A stretch of 64,000 bases of DNA from Prorocentrum cordatum (taxonomy: Eukaryota; Sar; Dinophyceae; Prorocentrales; Prorocentraceae): assembly GCA_963575745.1 (NCBI GenBank), contig CAUYUJ010012213.1, positions 181,583-245,582 on the forward strand. The letters run 5' to 3'. A program made the position numbers and the translations under genes. The notes below the pieces were generated by a model, which was given only the letters and a program-made list of their open reading frames with translations, was not told the DNA's origin and searched no databases. Shown piece after piece: positions 29,871-41,559 of the stretch; position 1 is the stretch's first letter, and the number at the start of each line of letters is the position of its first letter.

Positions 29871-31301
29871 ATGCAACGTACCAGTCTAGTGGATTCAACC
29901 AATAAGGCTTTCAGGATATTCGATGCCAACAGCGCCATGCACAACAACCCTGGCCCACACATTGCCAGAATCGCACGGAGCCTCCAACTGGACGCGGCCA
30001 AACTTAAGGCTCAATGGCAGGACATGTTTCCGCGAGTCCACGCCCGTTCAAGCGGAGGAGGCTCCGACAACATCACGCTGTGGAAAGGAGTCTTAGAGCA
30101 GATGACGAAGCCATGGATGATAAAGCACCACCCCACCGATGTCCTCTCTGCGGCCTTGGCTGGTTACGCTTGTTTCTGTGCTTCCACCTCTGGCGTTGAG
30201 CAGAGCTTCTCAAAAACGACCATGTATGTATCATCTCAGCGTTTGCACATGCTGCAGGACACCGAGGAAATGGCAGTCAAACTCTGTTTGGATTTACCGC
30301 AGCACGATCACAGCAAGCTGATTCCCAGAAGCATTGACATCTTCAAAACTGTTTACAGTGGAGTGCGCCATCATTGCAAGGACCCCGAATGCCGTCGGGC
30401 TGATTTCGGTGTCAAGCGTAAGCTAGCTGCTTCGGCTGGTTCGGAAGCCCAGTTCATTAGGAAACGTCGGAGAAGCGCTCATATAGCTGGTTGTTCGGCC
30501 ACGGTCTTCAGTGAGATCGAGCGCGGTGCCGAGTGGTGCCACACCCATGATAAGGAGCTTGCTTTCCAGAAAAACAAATATCTGGAGAAGAAGATTGATG
30601 CTCTAGGAGAGAATACTCTGCTCGAGCATGAAGTGGCCCCAGGCCTCCAAGATGCCCTGGCCGCAAAGCAGAAGAAACGCGTGAAAGACCACCAGGCCCG
30701 GCAGAGGAAAGCAACGCGCGTGCAAGCTGCTCTGAGGGGCGTGTCGGGGAAATCCGTCCTCCAGCGTCTTCAAGGCAAGCGCGTTTTTGTAGAAATGAAT
30801 TGCCGCGGAGCGGCAGTGGCGCGCGCAATTGCGGGCAATGGCATGACGATCGGGTCAAAACATGACTCAGAGTGCTTTGTTGTGCGGACGCCCGGCAATG
30901 TAGATGCATGTATCAGTGCTGCTTCGGCGCTGCGGGGTGCCTACCAGATTTCTCCAATGCTGCTGACATCTGGTGGGGAGCAGGGGGTGGCTGCCAAGTT
31001 TACTTCCTGTGGCCGCATCCCTAGGGCAGTGTATATCAGCCCAGGCTTCTTAGTACACCAGGCCTCTTTCTGCAAGTTCCTACAGCTAGCCGTGGACAAT
31101 ACTCCAGGGTGCAAGTGGAAGCTGCACACTGAGGGCTGGGCAGCCTTAAAGGCAGACGAGAAAGCGGGGAATCTCTTTGCCTTGTTGAGGTCTGGCCAGT
31201 TGGCTGCCTTTGATGGCCGCAAACACAAATTCACAGCGCAAAGCTTCCTTCGTAGGATTCTGCAAGTGGACGCTTCTGCGTCAGTCAGGGGTTTGGGGTA
31301 G
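29871..31301 (+). CDS. hAT-like transposase, C-terminal part with extra domain
   Basis: 476 residues from the ATG at 29871. Residues 87-125 read HPTDVLSAALAGYACFCA and STSGVEQSFSK (105-115), then VSSQRLHML and EEMAVKL, the classical hAT C-terminal dimerisation helix. A Lys/Arg-rich coiled-coil region follows (about residues 190-300), and then a compact C-terminal domain (KRVFVEMNCRG, YQISPMLLTSGGEQGV, AVYISPGFLVHQA, KWKLHTEGWAAL) that I do not recognise and that ordinary hAT transposases lack; a BRCT-like fold is one guess. Mini-hairpin copies lie in frame at 30425 and 30917. No stop interrupts it, so either splicing joins it to the first part or decay is recent. Confidence 0.65.
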   Translation: MQRTSLVDSTNKAFRIFDANSAMHNNPGPHIARIARSLQLDAAKLKAQWQDMFPRVHARSSGGGSDNITLWKGVLEQMTKPWMIKHHPTDVLSAALAGYACFCASTSGVEQSFSKTTMYVSSQRLHMLQDTEEMAVKLCLDLPQHDHSKLIPRSIDIFKTVYSGVRHHCKDPECRRADFGVKRKLAASAGSEAQFIRKRRRSAHIAGCSATVFSEIERGAEWCHTHDKELAFQKNKYLEKKIDALGENTLLEHEVAPGLQDALAAKQKKRVKDHQARQRKATRVQAALRGVSGKSVLQRLQGKRVFVEMNCRGAAVARAIAGNGMTIGSKHDSECFVVRTPGNVDACISAASALRGAYQISPMLLTSGGEQGVAAKFTSCGRIPRAVYISPGFLVHQASFCKFLQLAVDNTPGCKWKLHTEGWAALKADEKAGNLFALLRSGQLAAFDGRKHKFTAQSFLRRILQVDASASVRGLG

Positions 31302-31636
31302 CACAGGAAAAAACATCATCGCACTCGCTGCCAATACCATCAATGTGTCACATCACATCATCATCGCTGTTGGACCCGTCATCACCATCACCGCACTGGG
31401 TGAGGAGGGGGAGGAGGAGAAAGGAGGAGGAGGAGGAGGAGGAGGAGGAGAAGGAGGAGGATGAGAAACAATGAGAGCGTTGAGCGTTGAAACGATGATG
31501 AGGAGGGATGATGAATATGGAATGCGATGAGAGCGCAGACACGATGATGATACATCCTGCTGATGGCACCCCTCGGCGTACCATGGCCCCTACATCGTTT
31601 GAGGCGCCCTCCGAGAGGGCACCTAAACTTAGAGGT
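31302..31636. other. Intergenic with (GGA)n at 31398-31465
   Basis: Short ATC-rich and GGA-rich simple repeats and ATGATG strings. No gene. Confidence 0.55.
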
Positions 31637-31681
31637 GGGCCAAAGAAAAAACCCCAAAAAACTTCAATTAGATTTGGCAAG
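31637..31681 (-). repeat. 45-bp LINE-boundary motif, copy 2 (reversed)
   Basis: GGGCCAAAG, A-rich, CCCC, A-rich, CTTCAATTAGATTTGGCAAG: the reverse complement of the motif at 15507-15551 with about five changes. LINE-derived sequence again starts at its TTGGCAAG end. Confidence 0.8.
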
Positions 31682-31689
31682 AGGAGCGA

Positions 31690-33515
31690 GCGGATCGATC
31701 GGGACTCCCGCAGCCCGGAGTTGGTCAGGATGTTGGTTGAGCGGGGAGTACGCGTGTCCTTGCTGCGGGCGGTGCCCGCGCATTTCCACGGGCAACTGGC
31801 AGGGCCGCCCGCGAGTTGCCCAGCGCGGGCTGCGCTGGACGTGCTTGGGGCGCAGGGTGACGCGGGGTAGGTCGCGCAGGTCGAGCCTCGGGGCGGGGGG
31901 GCTCCGATGGAGGCCGCGACTGGGCCGAAGGGGGCTTGCAATGGCAGGCGCAGTTGCGCGGCGCGCGCGAGTTCGGGGCTCGCTATCAGGCGCGAGCCAG
32001 AACGCAGAGCGACCGACGCCGGAAGAGACGCGTCGACGTCGGTGTTGGCGCAAGGCGCTCTGCAGAGCTTCTCAAAAACGACGCTCGACCTGGTGGGGGG
32101 GATCGATTGCCAATGGTGTGGTGCTGGCTTGGGCTCTTGCCACCGCGGGCTCTTTGCCTGTGATGGCACGGCGACGGGGGCGAGGGGCATGGGCCTGGAC
32201 GAGGTGCGCAGAGCTGGTGCTGCTGCCGACATCGTGGACATGGGTTTCGCGAGGCGCCTCGTCCCGCTCGGACTGGGGGCGGCGCCTATCCTTGCAGTTG
32301 GCGAGCAGTGTCTTCGAGCGGGCGTCCTTCGGCACGACGGCTTCTCGGGCACTGTCTGCGCATGTGGCTCGGCCGTCTCCCCGCAGCTCGTGGAGATCAC
32401 GGGGGCAGGCTGGGCGGGCATCATGATTGCGGTATATGGGTGCGTAGTCGGCGACCTGATGGGCGCAGTGCTTGGGATCGCGCAGGAGATCGGTTCTGCT
32501 GATCTCTACGCCCTGGCTCGCGTGCTGCGTGAGGCTGCCCGAGGCGAGTTCTGCGTGGTCGCGGACTGTAAGACAGCGGTTGAGGATTTTTGGAAGGGGC
32601 CTGAATGGTGCAGGAGCCCAGGGTGCGACTATGTGCAGCTCTGGAGTGAGATCTGGTTTCGGGTCCACGATGTGGGCGAGCGCGTCAAGCTCCACTGGGC
32701 GGGGGCCCGCGCCAGCTGGGCCGCGGCGGAGCGAGCGGGCGCCATGGCGCACTTGCACATGGCAGCCACGAGGCCGACAAGAGGGCCAAGTTGGGGGCCC
32801 AGCTGCGCGCCGACTTCGAGGAGGTCGAGGAGCTCGCCAGGCGCGTGAGCTCGGCGGCTGTCGCCGCGACGCAGCTGTTGCGCCACCGTGGCGCGGTGCT
32901 GAAGAAAGCCGGTGGCGCGGGATGGCCCGATCGGAGCGCCCCCCCTCCGTGCCCGCCTCAGTTGTTCACCCTGGTCTCTGATCCCAATGGGCACACCTTG
33001 GGGTGTCTTGGGCCGGCGTGGGGCTGTTGCAGGTGCGGGGCCAGGAATGGGCTCCGATCGAGGATTGTGTGTCGCCCGTGTCCAGGAGAGCTCAGGCCCG
33101 CGGCGATCGCCCATCCCTCCCATAGTCAGTGGGTGACTCGGGGTGGGCGGGGGGCGCGGGGCGGGGGCTGTCGGGCCCCTAGTGGGGGGGGCGAGTCGCT
33201 TGTTCTCTGTCAGTGGTGCGGGCATTTGCCCGACGGCAGACCCACCTCCGGGCCGGTGGTCGTCTGGGCCCAGGGGGTCGGTCCGCCTGGGGAAGGCGAC
33301 CCTGGAGCGTCTTCTGGCTGGTCGGGGGCCTCAGTCTGGAGTTTCCGGGGCTTGCCCTTTCCGCTCTCTCGTGTTTCGGCCCTAGGTCCGTTTGTTTTTT
33401 GCGCGGTAGCCCGAGGATCGAGGCGTTTTTTCAATGGTGGGGCCGTTTTTAAAAACCTCTGTCGGGCCCCGAGGTGCGAGGGGAAGTTTCCTCGACCCCG
33501 TGGCGGATCCTGCCT
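31690..33515 (+). pseudogene. LINE C-terminal region: RNase H and zinc ribbon, frameshifted
   Basis: The frame from 31907 has a Cys/His cluster (CQWCGAGLGSCHRGLFAC) near 32110-32165 of the type that precedes RNase H in LINEs. Then comes TGAGWAGIMIAVYGCVVGDL, EIGSADLYALARVL and VADCKTAVEDF (32560-32592), giving RNase H-like acidic positions. After a frame change near 32760, GSHEADKRAKLGAQL supplies the last H/D motif. The new frame continues to CCRCG and CRPCPG near 33030-33090, a zinc ribbon. RNase H would remove the RNA strand during copying. No RT is attached, and the left edge is the 45-bp motif. Probably a severed 3' end of an element like that at 10.4-15.5 kb. Confidence 0.65.
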
Positions 33516-33589
33516 CAAGTCGGCGGGCGTGGTTAGCCGAGCCGACCACGCTTTGAGGAACTAGAGGAACTAGGGTATGAGAAAGGGAA

Positions 33590-33849
33590 GAAAGGAAGAG
33601 GAACACGCAAGGGAGGAGGAGAATGAGGAGGAGGAACAGGAGGACGAGGAGGCAAAGGAAAAGGAGGAGGAGGCGGAGGCTGAGACGGAGGCGGAAGTCC
33701 GTAGGAGTAGTAGTCGCAGTAGTCGTGGTAGTCGTAGTAGTCGTCGTAGTCCTAGTAGCCGTACGTAGTCGTTGTCGTAGTGGTAGTAGTAGTAGTAGTA
33801 GTAGTCGTAGTAGTAGTAGTAGTAGTAGTAGTAGTCGTAGTCGTAGTAA

Positions 33850-33885
<36 letters not shown>

Positions 33886-33901
33886 AAGTATTTGCAGTAG
33901 A

Positions 33902-33960
<59 letters not shown>

Positions 33961-33962
33961 AT
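33590..33962. repeat. GGA-rich then (TAG)n microsatellite
   Basis: From about 33700 it is mostly TAG with TCG interspersed (TAGTCGTAGTAG). It ends two bases before the 152-bp array. Confidence 0.9.
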
Positions 33963-33964
33963 GA

Positions 33965-34890
33965 TCACAAAACGCTGCCAGGGGCATCATTTGGGAGCCC
34001 CAAGGGGGTGCCACCCTGGCTGATCTCACGAGCCCGTTCGCGCCGATTTTGGTGGGACGTCTCAGCTAGAATTGCCGTTTGGCGCCCCCAACATGTATCT
34101 CTTGAGAGCCTCATGGTCACAAAACGCTGCCAGGGGCATCATTTGGGAGCCCCAAGGGGGAGCCACCCTGGCTGATCTCACGAGCCCGTTCGCGCCGATT
34201 TTGGTGGGACGTCTCAGCTAGAATTGCCGTTTGGCGCCCCCAACATGTATCTCTTGAGAGCCTCATGGTCACAAAACGCTGCCAGGGGCATCATTTGGGA
34301 GCCCCGAGGGGGAGCCACCCTGGCTGATCTCACGAGCCCGTTCGCGCCGATTTTGGTGGGACGCCTCAGCTAGAATTGCCGTTTGGCGTCCCCAACATGT
34401 ATCTCTTGAGAGCCTCATGGTCGCAAAACGCTGCCAGGGGCATCATTTGGGAGCCCGAAGGGGGAGCCACCCTGGCTGATCTCACGAGCCCGTTCGCGCC
34501 GATTTTGGTGGGACGCCCCAGCTAGAATTGCCGTTTGGCCTCCCAACATGTATCTCTTGAGAGCCTCATGGTCACAAAACGCTGCCAGGGGCATCATTTG
34601 GGAGCCCCAAGGGGAGCCACCCTGGCTGATCTCACGAGCCCGTTCGCGCCGATTTTGGTGGGACGCCTCAGCTAGAATTGCCGTTTGGCGTCCCCAACAT
34701 GTATCTCTTGAGAGCCTCATGGTCACAAAACGCTGCCAGGGGCATCATTTGGGAGCCCCAGGGGGGGTCCACCAGGGGCTTCATAGTCACCAAACGCTGC
34801 CGGGGGCAGCATTTTGGCTTCCCAAAGAGGAGTCGACCTGGGCCTCCTAGTCGCCAGACACTGCCAGGGGCACCATTGGGATTCAGACTC
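33965..34890. repeat. 152-bp tandem repeat array
   Basis: TCACAAAACGCTGCCAGGGG recurs at 33965, 34117, 34269, 34421, 34572 and 34723, a period of 152 or 151 bp. Five units are nearly identical. After 34760 the sequence breaks into shorter diverged pieces of the unit (CAAACGCTGCCGGGGGCAGC, AGACACTGCCAGGGGCACC). Each unit has the segment ATGTATCTCTTGAGAGCCTC. No coding potential is consistent across units. Confidence 0.93.
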
Positions 34891-35030
34891 GCACCCAGAC
34901 TCACTCATACACAAGCTCACTCACACTCAGATTCATTTCTTCAGAGTCAGGCACACGCAGACGTACCCATGCTCAGACTCACCCACACTCAGGCTCACCT
35001 AACCCAGACTCCGTCAGAAACCAGTAGCGA
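34881..35030. repeat. CTCAGACTCAC degenerate minisatellite
   Basis: CAGACTCACCCACACTCAG-type units. It is the opposite-strand counterpart of the minisatellite at 2860-3240. Confidence 0.7.
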
Positions 35031-35035
35031 AGAGA

Positions 35036-35378
<343 letters not shown>

Positions 35379-35749
35379 AGAGATCGGACAAGTAGGCGGA
35401 CCAGGGTCCGTCCGCGAGGCGCACTGCGGTGCGACAACTCGCATGCACTATTTGCGGCGGTGCAGCCTTTAGATACGAGGGCGGGCAACAAAAAACCCCT
35501 CCCCCGGCGCAGTGCGACAGACGCTACAGACGGCGGACAGACGATGATGATCTCACCTGTCAGACCGCGTGAGGAAAAAGGCCCCAACAAGAAAGGCGAC
35601 GTGCTGACACGTGGCTAGGCGGCTTGGCAGACCGCCGTTGGGCGCTTGGCCGCAAAGCGGCGCGCAGTGACGGGGCGCCCCCCGCCCCCGCGCCCTGACA
35701 CCGTGGACGCGGAGCCACGCGTACACACGGGCAGGCAGAAAGGAGGAGA
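35379..35749. other. Probable 3' flank of the minus-strand LINE
   Basis: No ORF of its own. It lies just after the stop codon of the minus-strand element, and may be its 3' untranslated region. Confidence 0.4.
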
Positions 35750-38213
35750 TTAGCGCGGGGCACCAGGTGGAGCGCCGCGGAACGATGACAACATAGCTTG
35801 GATGGTGAGTGACGGCACGGCACCATCGGGCGAGGCCGTGAGCAGCTCGGCAAAGGCTCGCCCAGCGCTGTGGAGGCGCTGGAGTAGAGGGCCTTGACGA
35901 GCTTGGGCGGCGGCGAGGTCCGCGGCGAGAGCAACGCACCTCTGCTGGAGAGCAGCCATAGCCTGGGACAGCTCGGTTTCGCGGTCGGTGAGGGGTGGCT
36001 GCTCAGTGCCAGCAGCCGAGAGCCTCGAGACAGAGGCGAGGTCCTCGGTACGCCTGTCGAAATGGTGGACTAGCGTAGTGCGGCACCCTGTACGCTGTCG
36101 CCCGTCACCCTTGAAGGATGACTGGAGGGGCACACGCGACCCCAGGGCTGAAGCCGCTAGGGCCACGCCCCGCGAGGTCGGGAGAGCCGCTTCCTCTCGC
36201 TCAGCAACGATGGAAGCGTGGACGGGGCACGAGGGCCTGTCTGGTTTAGTGCCCTGCGGGGGGGCTGAAGCCGCCCCCGCGGGCTGCCGGCGGTGGGGGG
36301 GCGGAGTGGTTTGCGCGGTGGGACCAGTCATGATGCCGTGCAAGGGCTCTGAGGTCAGTCGCGTAGAAGGTTGGCGTCTCGGTAGGGCGGCATGGTCGGC
36401 AGCGTGTGGTATCGGCGGTGCGTCCTCTATGCCACTCAGTCCGCGGGGGTCACCCAGGTCGTGGTCGGCGTCTTGGCGGTGGCCGATATCATCGTATGTG
36501 GGCGATGTCGCTCTCGGGGACGGAGTCGCAGTAGGGATCGAGAGGTTGCCCGACGGGGCAGGGTTTTCGCTGGCTGGTCCGTCGTCCAAAGCGTCCGATC
36601 CCCCACCGAAGCTGAACAGGTCATCCTCCTGTTCGTCAGCGTCTTGAAAGTGAGCGGCGTTGTCATGTGGGTGCGCTGCCGTTCTCAATGGCGGAGTCGA
36701 GGGCGCCGTGCGGGTGCCCGACGGGGCAGGGTTGGCGCTGGCTGGCCCGTCGCCCAGGAAGTCCAGGCCCCCACCAAAGCCGAACGGGTCGTCCTCCTGT
36801 TCGTCGAATATCGCCCGTTGGGCCTCGGCCCAGAGCTCGTCCGGGTTCTGTGGGATGTCTGGTCCAGCCGCGGGTGGTGCCTGGTCAGACAGCAGGGGAT
36901 TTGGTTCCATTTTGTTGAGTTCCGCAGCTGTGAACCCAGCCCTGCGGTGTGGGAGGGGGAGTGTACGGTGTCTACGCTCGTAGATGGCGACAGCGACTCC
37001 ATGAAGCACGGTCGCTTGGCGATGTCGTGTTTTGGCAGCTTCGACAATGTCGTCTGGAAGGTTATGAGTACGTGCCGCCGTTGTGGCGAGGGCGTCAGCC
37101 TGACGATTGAACTCCTCCGCGATGGGCCCGATGAGCCCGAGGTCGATGCCCATGTCGCCCAGGTGGCTTGCGATTTTCTCGACGCGGAACATGTTGGGCT
37201 TGGCCATGACGCATCGGTGGATCTTTTCCCAGAGCTCCACGTGCGTGCCCTGCGGTGGTGAGTGTCCGTCGATGATACTTTGGAACCCATCGACCACCGC
37301 CTGGTTGTCCACGAAAACGTGTACGGGCCGTTCAGCACATGCCGTGAGGTGGACAATGGCGAGGGTCTCCGCAAGCTGTGCGTTCTGCGTAATGCCGTGA
37401 ACGCGTGCACTGTAGTTCATGCGGTGGTCGATGCCGTAGTAGACGCCGTAGCCCGCTCGTGCAAGCAATGGGATGGCTTGGTTGGTGCATGCACCGTCCG
37501 TGGCAGCGTAGACCCATGTCCAACCAGTGTCGTGGTCAAGGTAGGTGGTGTAGGAGTCCTGGGCTGAAGCCGCAGGATCTCCCTCAGGTGGGGGCCGCGG
37601 TATGGGCTGAGGTAGCGGGTCCCTCGCGAGGTCGGCCTGCAGGTCGAGGAGGGCTGGGTCTTCATCGAAGAGCCCGCAGTGTCTTGTGTGCGGCGGAAGA
37701 CGGGCCCACTGCTCGTCACTGATGAGGGTGGTGAGAGGGAATCTTTCTCGGGCCCAGCACTTGCAGTCGCGGACAGTGTGCTCCTGAGTTTCCTCTTCCT
37801 CGTCGCAGTATCGGCAGATGGGGCTGGGGTCAGCAGACGTGTTTGATCGGGATCGTCGCTGTTGGGTGTGGTCCCCGCCCGACAGGTAGTTCAGGAGGAG
37901 CGCCAGCTGCCAGGCATTGCATTTGGCTGCTCCTTTCGTTCGGGCGAGCCACGTGCTGGCGAAGAGGTCGAGGCCCTGTCTGACAGAGGCAAGGTGTCCA
38001 AGGTCATGACGCCGTGGCTTGATCTTTCTCAGAAAGGCTCTGCGTTGTGAGGCTCGCAGCATGTGAAGGAAGGCGTTTTGGGGTAAGTTCAGCCAACTGA
38101 TCTGACAGCCCCAGTCGTCGTGCATGATGCCAAATGTGGGCCAGGTCCAACGAAGCTGCTGAAGCGTCTGGACAAGTCGTCCGACAGGTCCTCCCCCAAA
38201 TAGGGTCTGAACA
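35750..38213 (-). mobile_element. 5'-truncated LINE fragment with intact RNase H
   Basis: One open frame of about 820 residues once the microsatellite-derived start is removed. From the 5' end it has the remains of a region after RT (KIKPRRHDLGHLASVRQGL, WLARTKGAAKCNAWQLALLL), then CRYC and EHTVRDC, a CCHC-type zinc finger (about 37760-37815). The RNase H domain (about 37050-37520) has TDGACTNQ, QNAQLAETLAI, VDNQAVVDGF and NRQADALA, all acidic residues kept. The C-terminal third is Pro-rich and contains two copies of the segment DGPAS-NPAPSG after EQEDD. No RT remains: the fragment begins at a GA microsatellite. The absence of stops suggests a young insertion. It differs in type from the plus-strand LINE pieces. 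Confidence 0.8.
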
Positions 38214-38215
38214 TG

Positions 38216-38350
<135 letters not shown>

Positions 38351-38495
38351 ACAAGCTAGGTGCGCTCGCGTCATATCTGACGTCCTACCCCCCCTCCCAT
38401 CCCTTACCATGGCGCTGATTTTCTCTATCCGCGGACGCGTGTCGTAGCCGACCTGTGGCTCCGCGCGCGCGTGCGTAGTGGGTGGTTGTGCGCGT
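38351..38495. repeat. Dispersed repeat, copy B (copy A at 5911)
   Basis: Matches 5911-6056 over its length with a few substitutions and a one- or two-base indel. Followed by GGT-rich sequence. Confidence 0.85.
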
Positions 38496-38499
38496 GGTG

Positions 38500-38765
<266 letters not shown>

Positions 38766-40560
38766 GGGCCAGAACAGCATAACCACCGACAGCAAGAGCA
38801 GAAACACACGCACGCAGCGCAACACGCGCAAGCAACAGCACAAACAAGAACAACAACCAGCAAAACAACAGCACCACCAACATCAGCAGAAACAACAGCA
38901 ATCACGACAGCAGCACCAGCGTCCAGCGCAGCGGCAATTCACGCCAGCAACGTGACAAGCAACTTCAGAGCGTGGGCCGCAACAAGCTACCAACGACAAG
39001 TCAACAACATAACGTTGACAACAATAATGCAACGACAAGAAGCGAGCATGGACAAGCCGACAACGGCCAGAAGTCCACAACTTGCCGTGGCCACGTTGGG
39101 TCGAGGATCTGTGCTTCGAGCCATTGCAGCTTTGCAGCGAGACTCCGATGACAGCGCCGACGAAGCAGACAAGCTGTCGAGCTGCTAGGTCCTTGCGATG
39201 CCGCCTTCCGAGGTCCCGAGTTTTCCCCGGAAGCTGAGAACTGCCCCCTGCGAGAGCGCCGCGTCCGTCGCGAACTTCTCCAACGAACTCGGCCAAGAGG
39301 CTCGAGGTTGGGTTGGGCCCAACCCAGCTAGAAGTGGCGCTACCTTGCTGTGATAGATGTCACATAAGGGGCCGCAGGATGTGCGCCAAATCATCGCCGC
39401 GTGGAGGGCCGCGGTGACATCGCCAGGCTGGCAGGAAGAGGCCCGGTTCCAAGTCGCGTTAGATCAAGAGGAACAGATGCGAGGAGTGGGGCGGGTGAGG
39501 AGCAGTTGAAGGGAGGAGACAGATGCGTGAGGCGGCAGGAGGGAACATGAGAATACTGGAAGGAGGGAAACGAAAGGGGGAAAAGTGAGGAGGATAAGGG
39601 GGAAGGAGGAGGAGGGGGGGGGAAGGGCAGGAAGAGGGTGAGATTTCCTTTTGACCCACGTTTTTCTTTGGGGCCGGGCGTCGGCTGACCGTGGTTCCAT
39701 TTCCTCCTCGCCCTCCCCTTCCGTTTGCGAGTTGCATCGTGGCCCGCGGAGGTGCCCTTCGCACGTGCTTCTTAACGCCCCGATGTGTTCTCTGCTGAAC
39801 CCCCGGCAACCGAAAAGGAACGAGACCTGGGCGTCGCTGTCTTTTCTGTCCCCGCATGATGCCGCGGGGGGGGGCAGGCGAAAATATTGTCGCCGGCCCC
39901 ACTTGCGCGGCGCCCGGCAAGGCCCCCGATTTTTGGCCGGGCCTTTTTTTTCTCACAAGGTTGGCGAACATCCCCGGTGACGGCCAGCTGGGGCTGGCAA
40001 GAATATGTTTGCCGGCCCGCCACCCCTTGCGCCAGCGGAGCGCCGCAGGTGCCGACTTTGGCGACTCTGGCGCCGAACTCGCCCCAGCGGCGCCGAATTC
40101 GACCCGCTCGATCTTTATCGCCCTCGCCCCCTCGTCGTTGCCCACCCTCTCCCCCGCGAGGCTCGCAGACTTGCCGCGCGCTCGACCGGGCGGAGGGGGG
40201 TGCGAGGAAGGAGGGGGAAGGGGGGGGGGGCGAAGGAGGAAGGAGGAAAGGGCGATGAAGGCAGGACTGGGAATTCAAGGGGGTGGTGGGGCTTTGGGAA
40301 CTTAAGGGGGCACAGGTGCGCCCCTTCCGCTTGTTGGCGAGCTTCGGGCGATCCACGTCCAGAGTAGTAAGTGTCATTTCACGCAATCTACCCGTGCACG
40401 CCCCATCTGTTCCCTCCATAATGGCCCGTGCTCTGGCGCTGGAATCTGAGGGCCAACGCGCGCCCGGCATTTTTCTTCCGGTGACCTTCGAATCTTCCCA
40501 GGTACGCGGCGTCGCCGCGCTGCCCCCCCAAGTGTAGCTGGTCAGGGCCCGACCCAAGCT
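38766..40560. other. No gene seen
   Basis: CAACA-rich and AGCAA-rich start (38800-38950), then GC-rich and purine-rich stretches. Long open frames on both strands overlap and show no domain. Confidence 0.45.
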
Positions 40561-40639
40561 CGAGGCTGAGATGGCAGTGGAGGATATATCTTTGTCTTCT
40601 TCCTCCTCCTCCTCCTCCTCCTTCCCCTCCGTCTCTTCC

Positions 40640-40640
<1 letters not shown>

Positions 40641-40709
<69 letters not shown>

Positions 40710-40779
40710 CTCCCCCTTCTTCTTCTTCTTTTTTCTTCTTCATCTATCTCTTCTCTCCTCTCTCTCTTCTCTCTCTCTT

Positions 40780-40836
<57 letters not shown>

Positions 40837-40895
40837 CCCCCTCTCTCCCCCGCGGGCCCCGAGCTTCGATGTGTGCATGTATTTATATATATATG

Positions 40896-40927
<32 letters not shown>

Positions 40928-40960
40928 TGTATGTATATGTATATATATAGATGTATGTAG
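40641..40960. repeat. 69-base T homopolymer, (TC)n and (TATG)n
   Basis: T from 40641 to 40709 without interruption, then TTC and TC runs to about 40850, and TATGTATG with TATATA from 40880 to 40960. Confidence 0.95.
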
Positions 40961-41559
40961 CCCCCGCCCCTGGGCCCCACCATTGGCGCCCCCGCGCGCG
41001 CGGTTGACGGCGGTTAAATCGAATCGGCTTCCGCGCAAAAAACAGCCGGCGGCCCCGAGCCCAACAATTTTCTGGCCATTCTCTGCTGTCTTCTTTCTCC
41101 CACCCTTGTTCATCCTCCCTTTCGTGTAGTATTCCTGCTCCTACTACTACTACTACTACTACTACTACTGCTGCTACTGCAGTCAACCCGCGTAGTAAGG
41201 ATGAGCAACCTCCCCAAGGTTGGTTTCCCTTGCGCGCTTGCCTCTTCGGCCCATCTTTGGGCCTTCGAGGGGCCTTGCATCCTTGCCGCGCATCCCCATC
41301 GTGCGGGTCGACTGTGCTTCTGCTAGCGCCCCCCCCTTCCCCTCCGGGAGCGAGTCGCGGCCGCGGTCGCGCGCCGAGGGCTTGCCGGCGCCGAGGGCTA
41401 GGCCCTCGTCCCGGGCGATCTCGGCCGAGGCGCCGAGCGAGGTTTCGGCGCGCGCGGCAGACCCCGGGGCGAGCTGGCGGATTGCAAGGGGGCGCGCAAG
41501 CCCCGGGCTGCGCCCGCGCTGCGACGAGACCCGCTAGCGCAGTCCAAGCTCCATATCCC

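Noticed and set aside
33965-34890. CRISPR array
   Set aside because: Units are 152 bp and repeated throughout, without short repeats alternating with unique spacers; the genome is eukaryotic.
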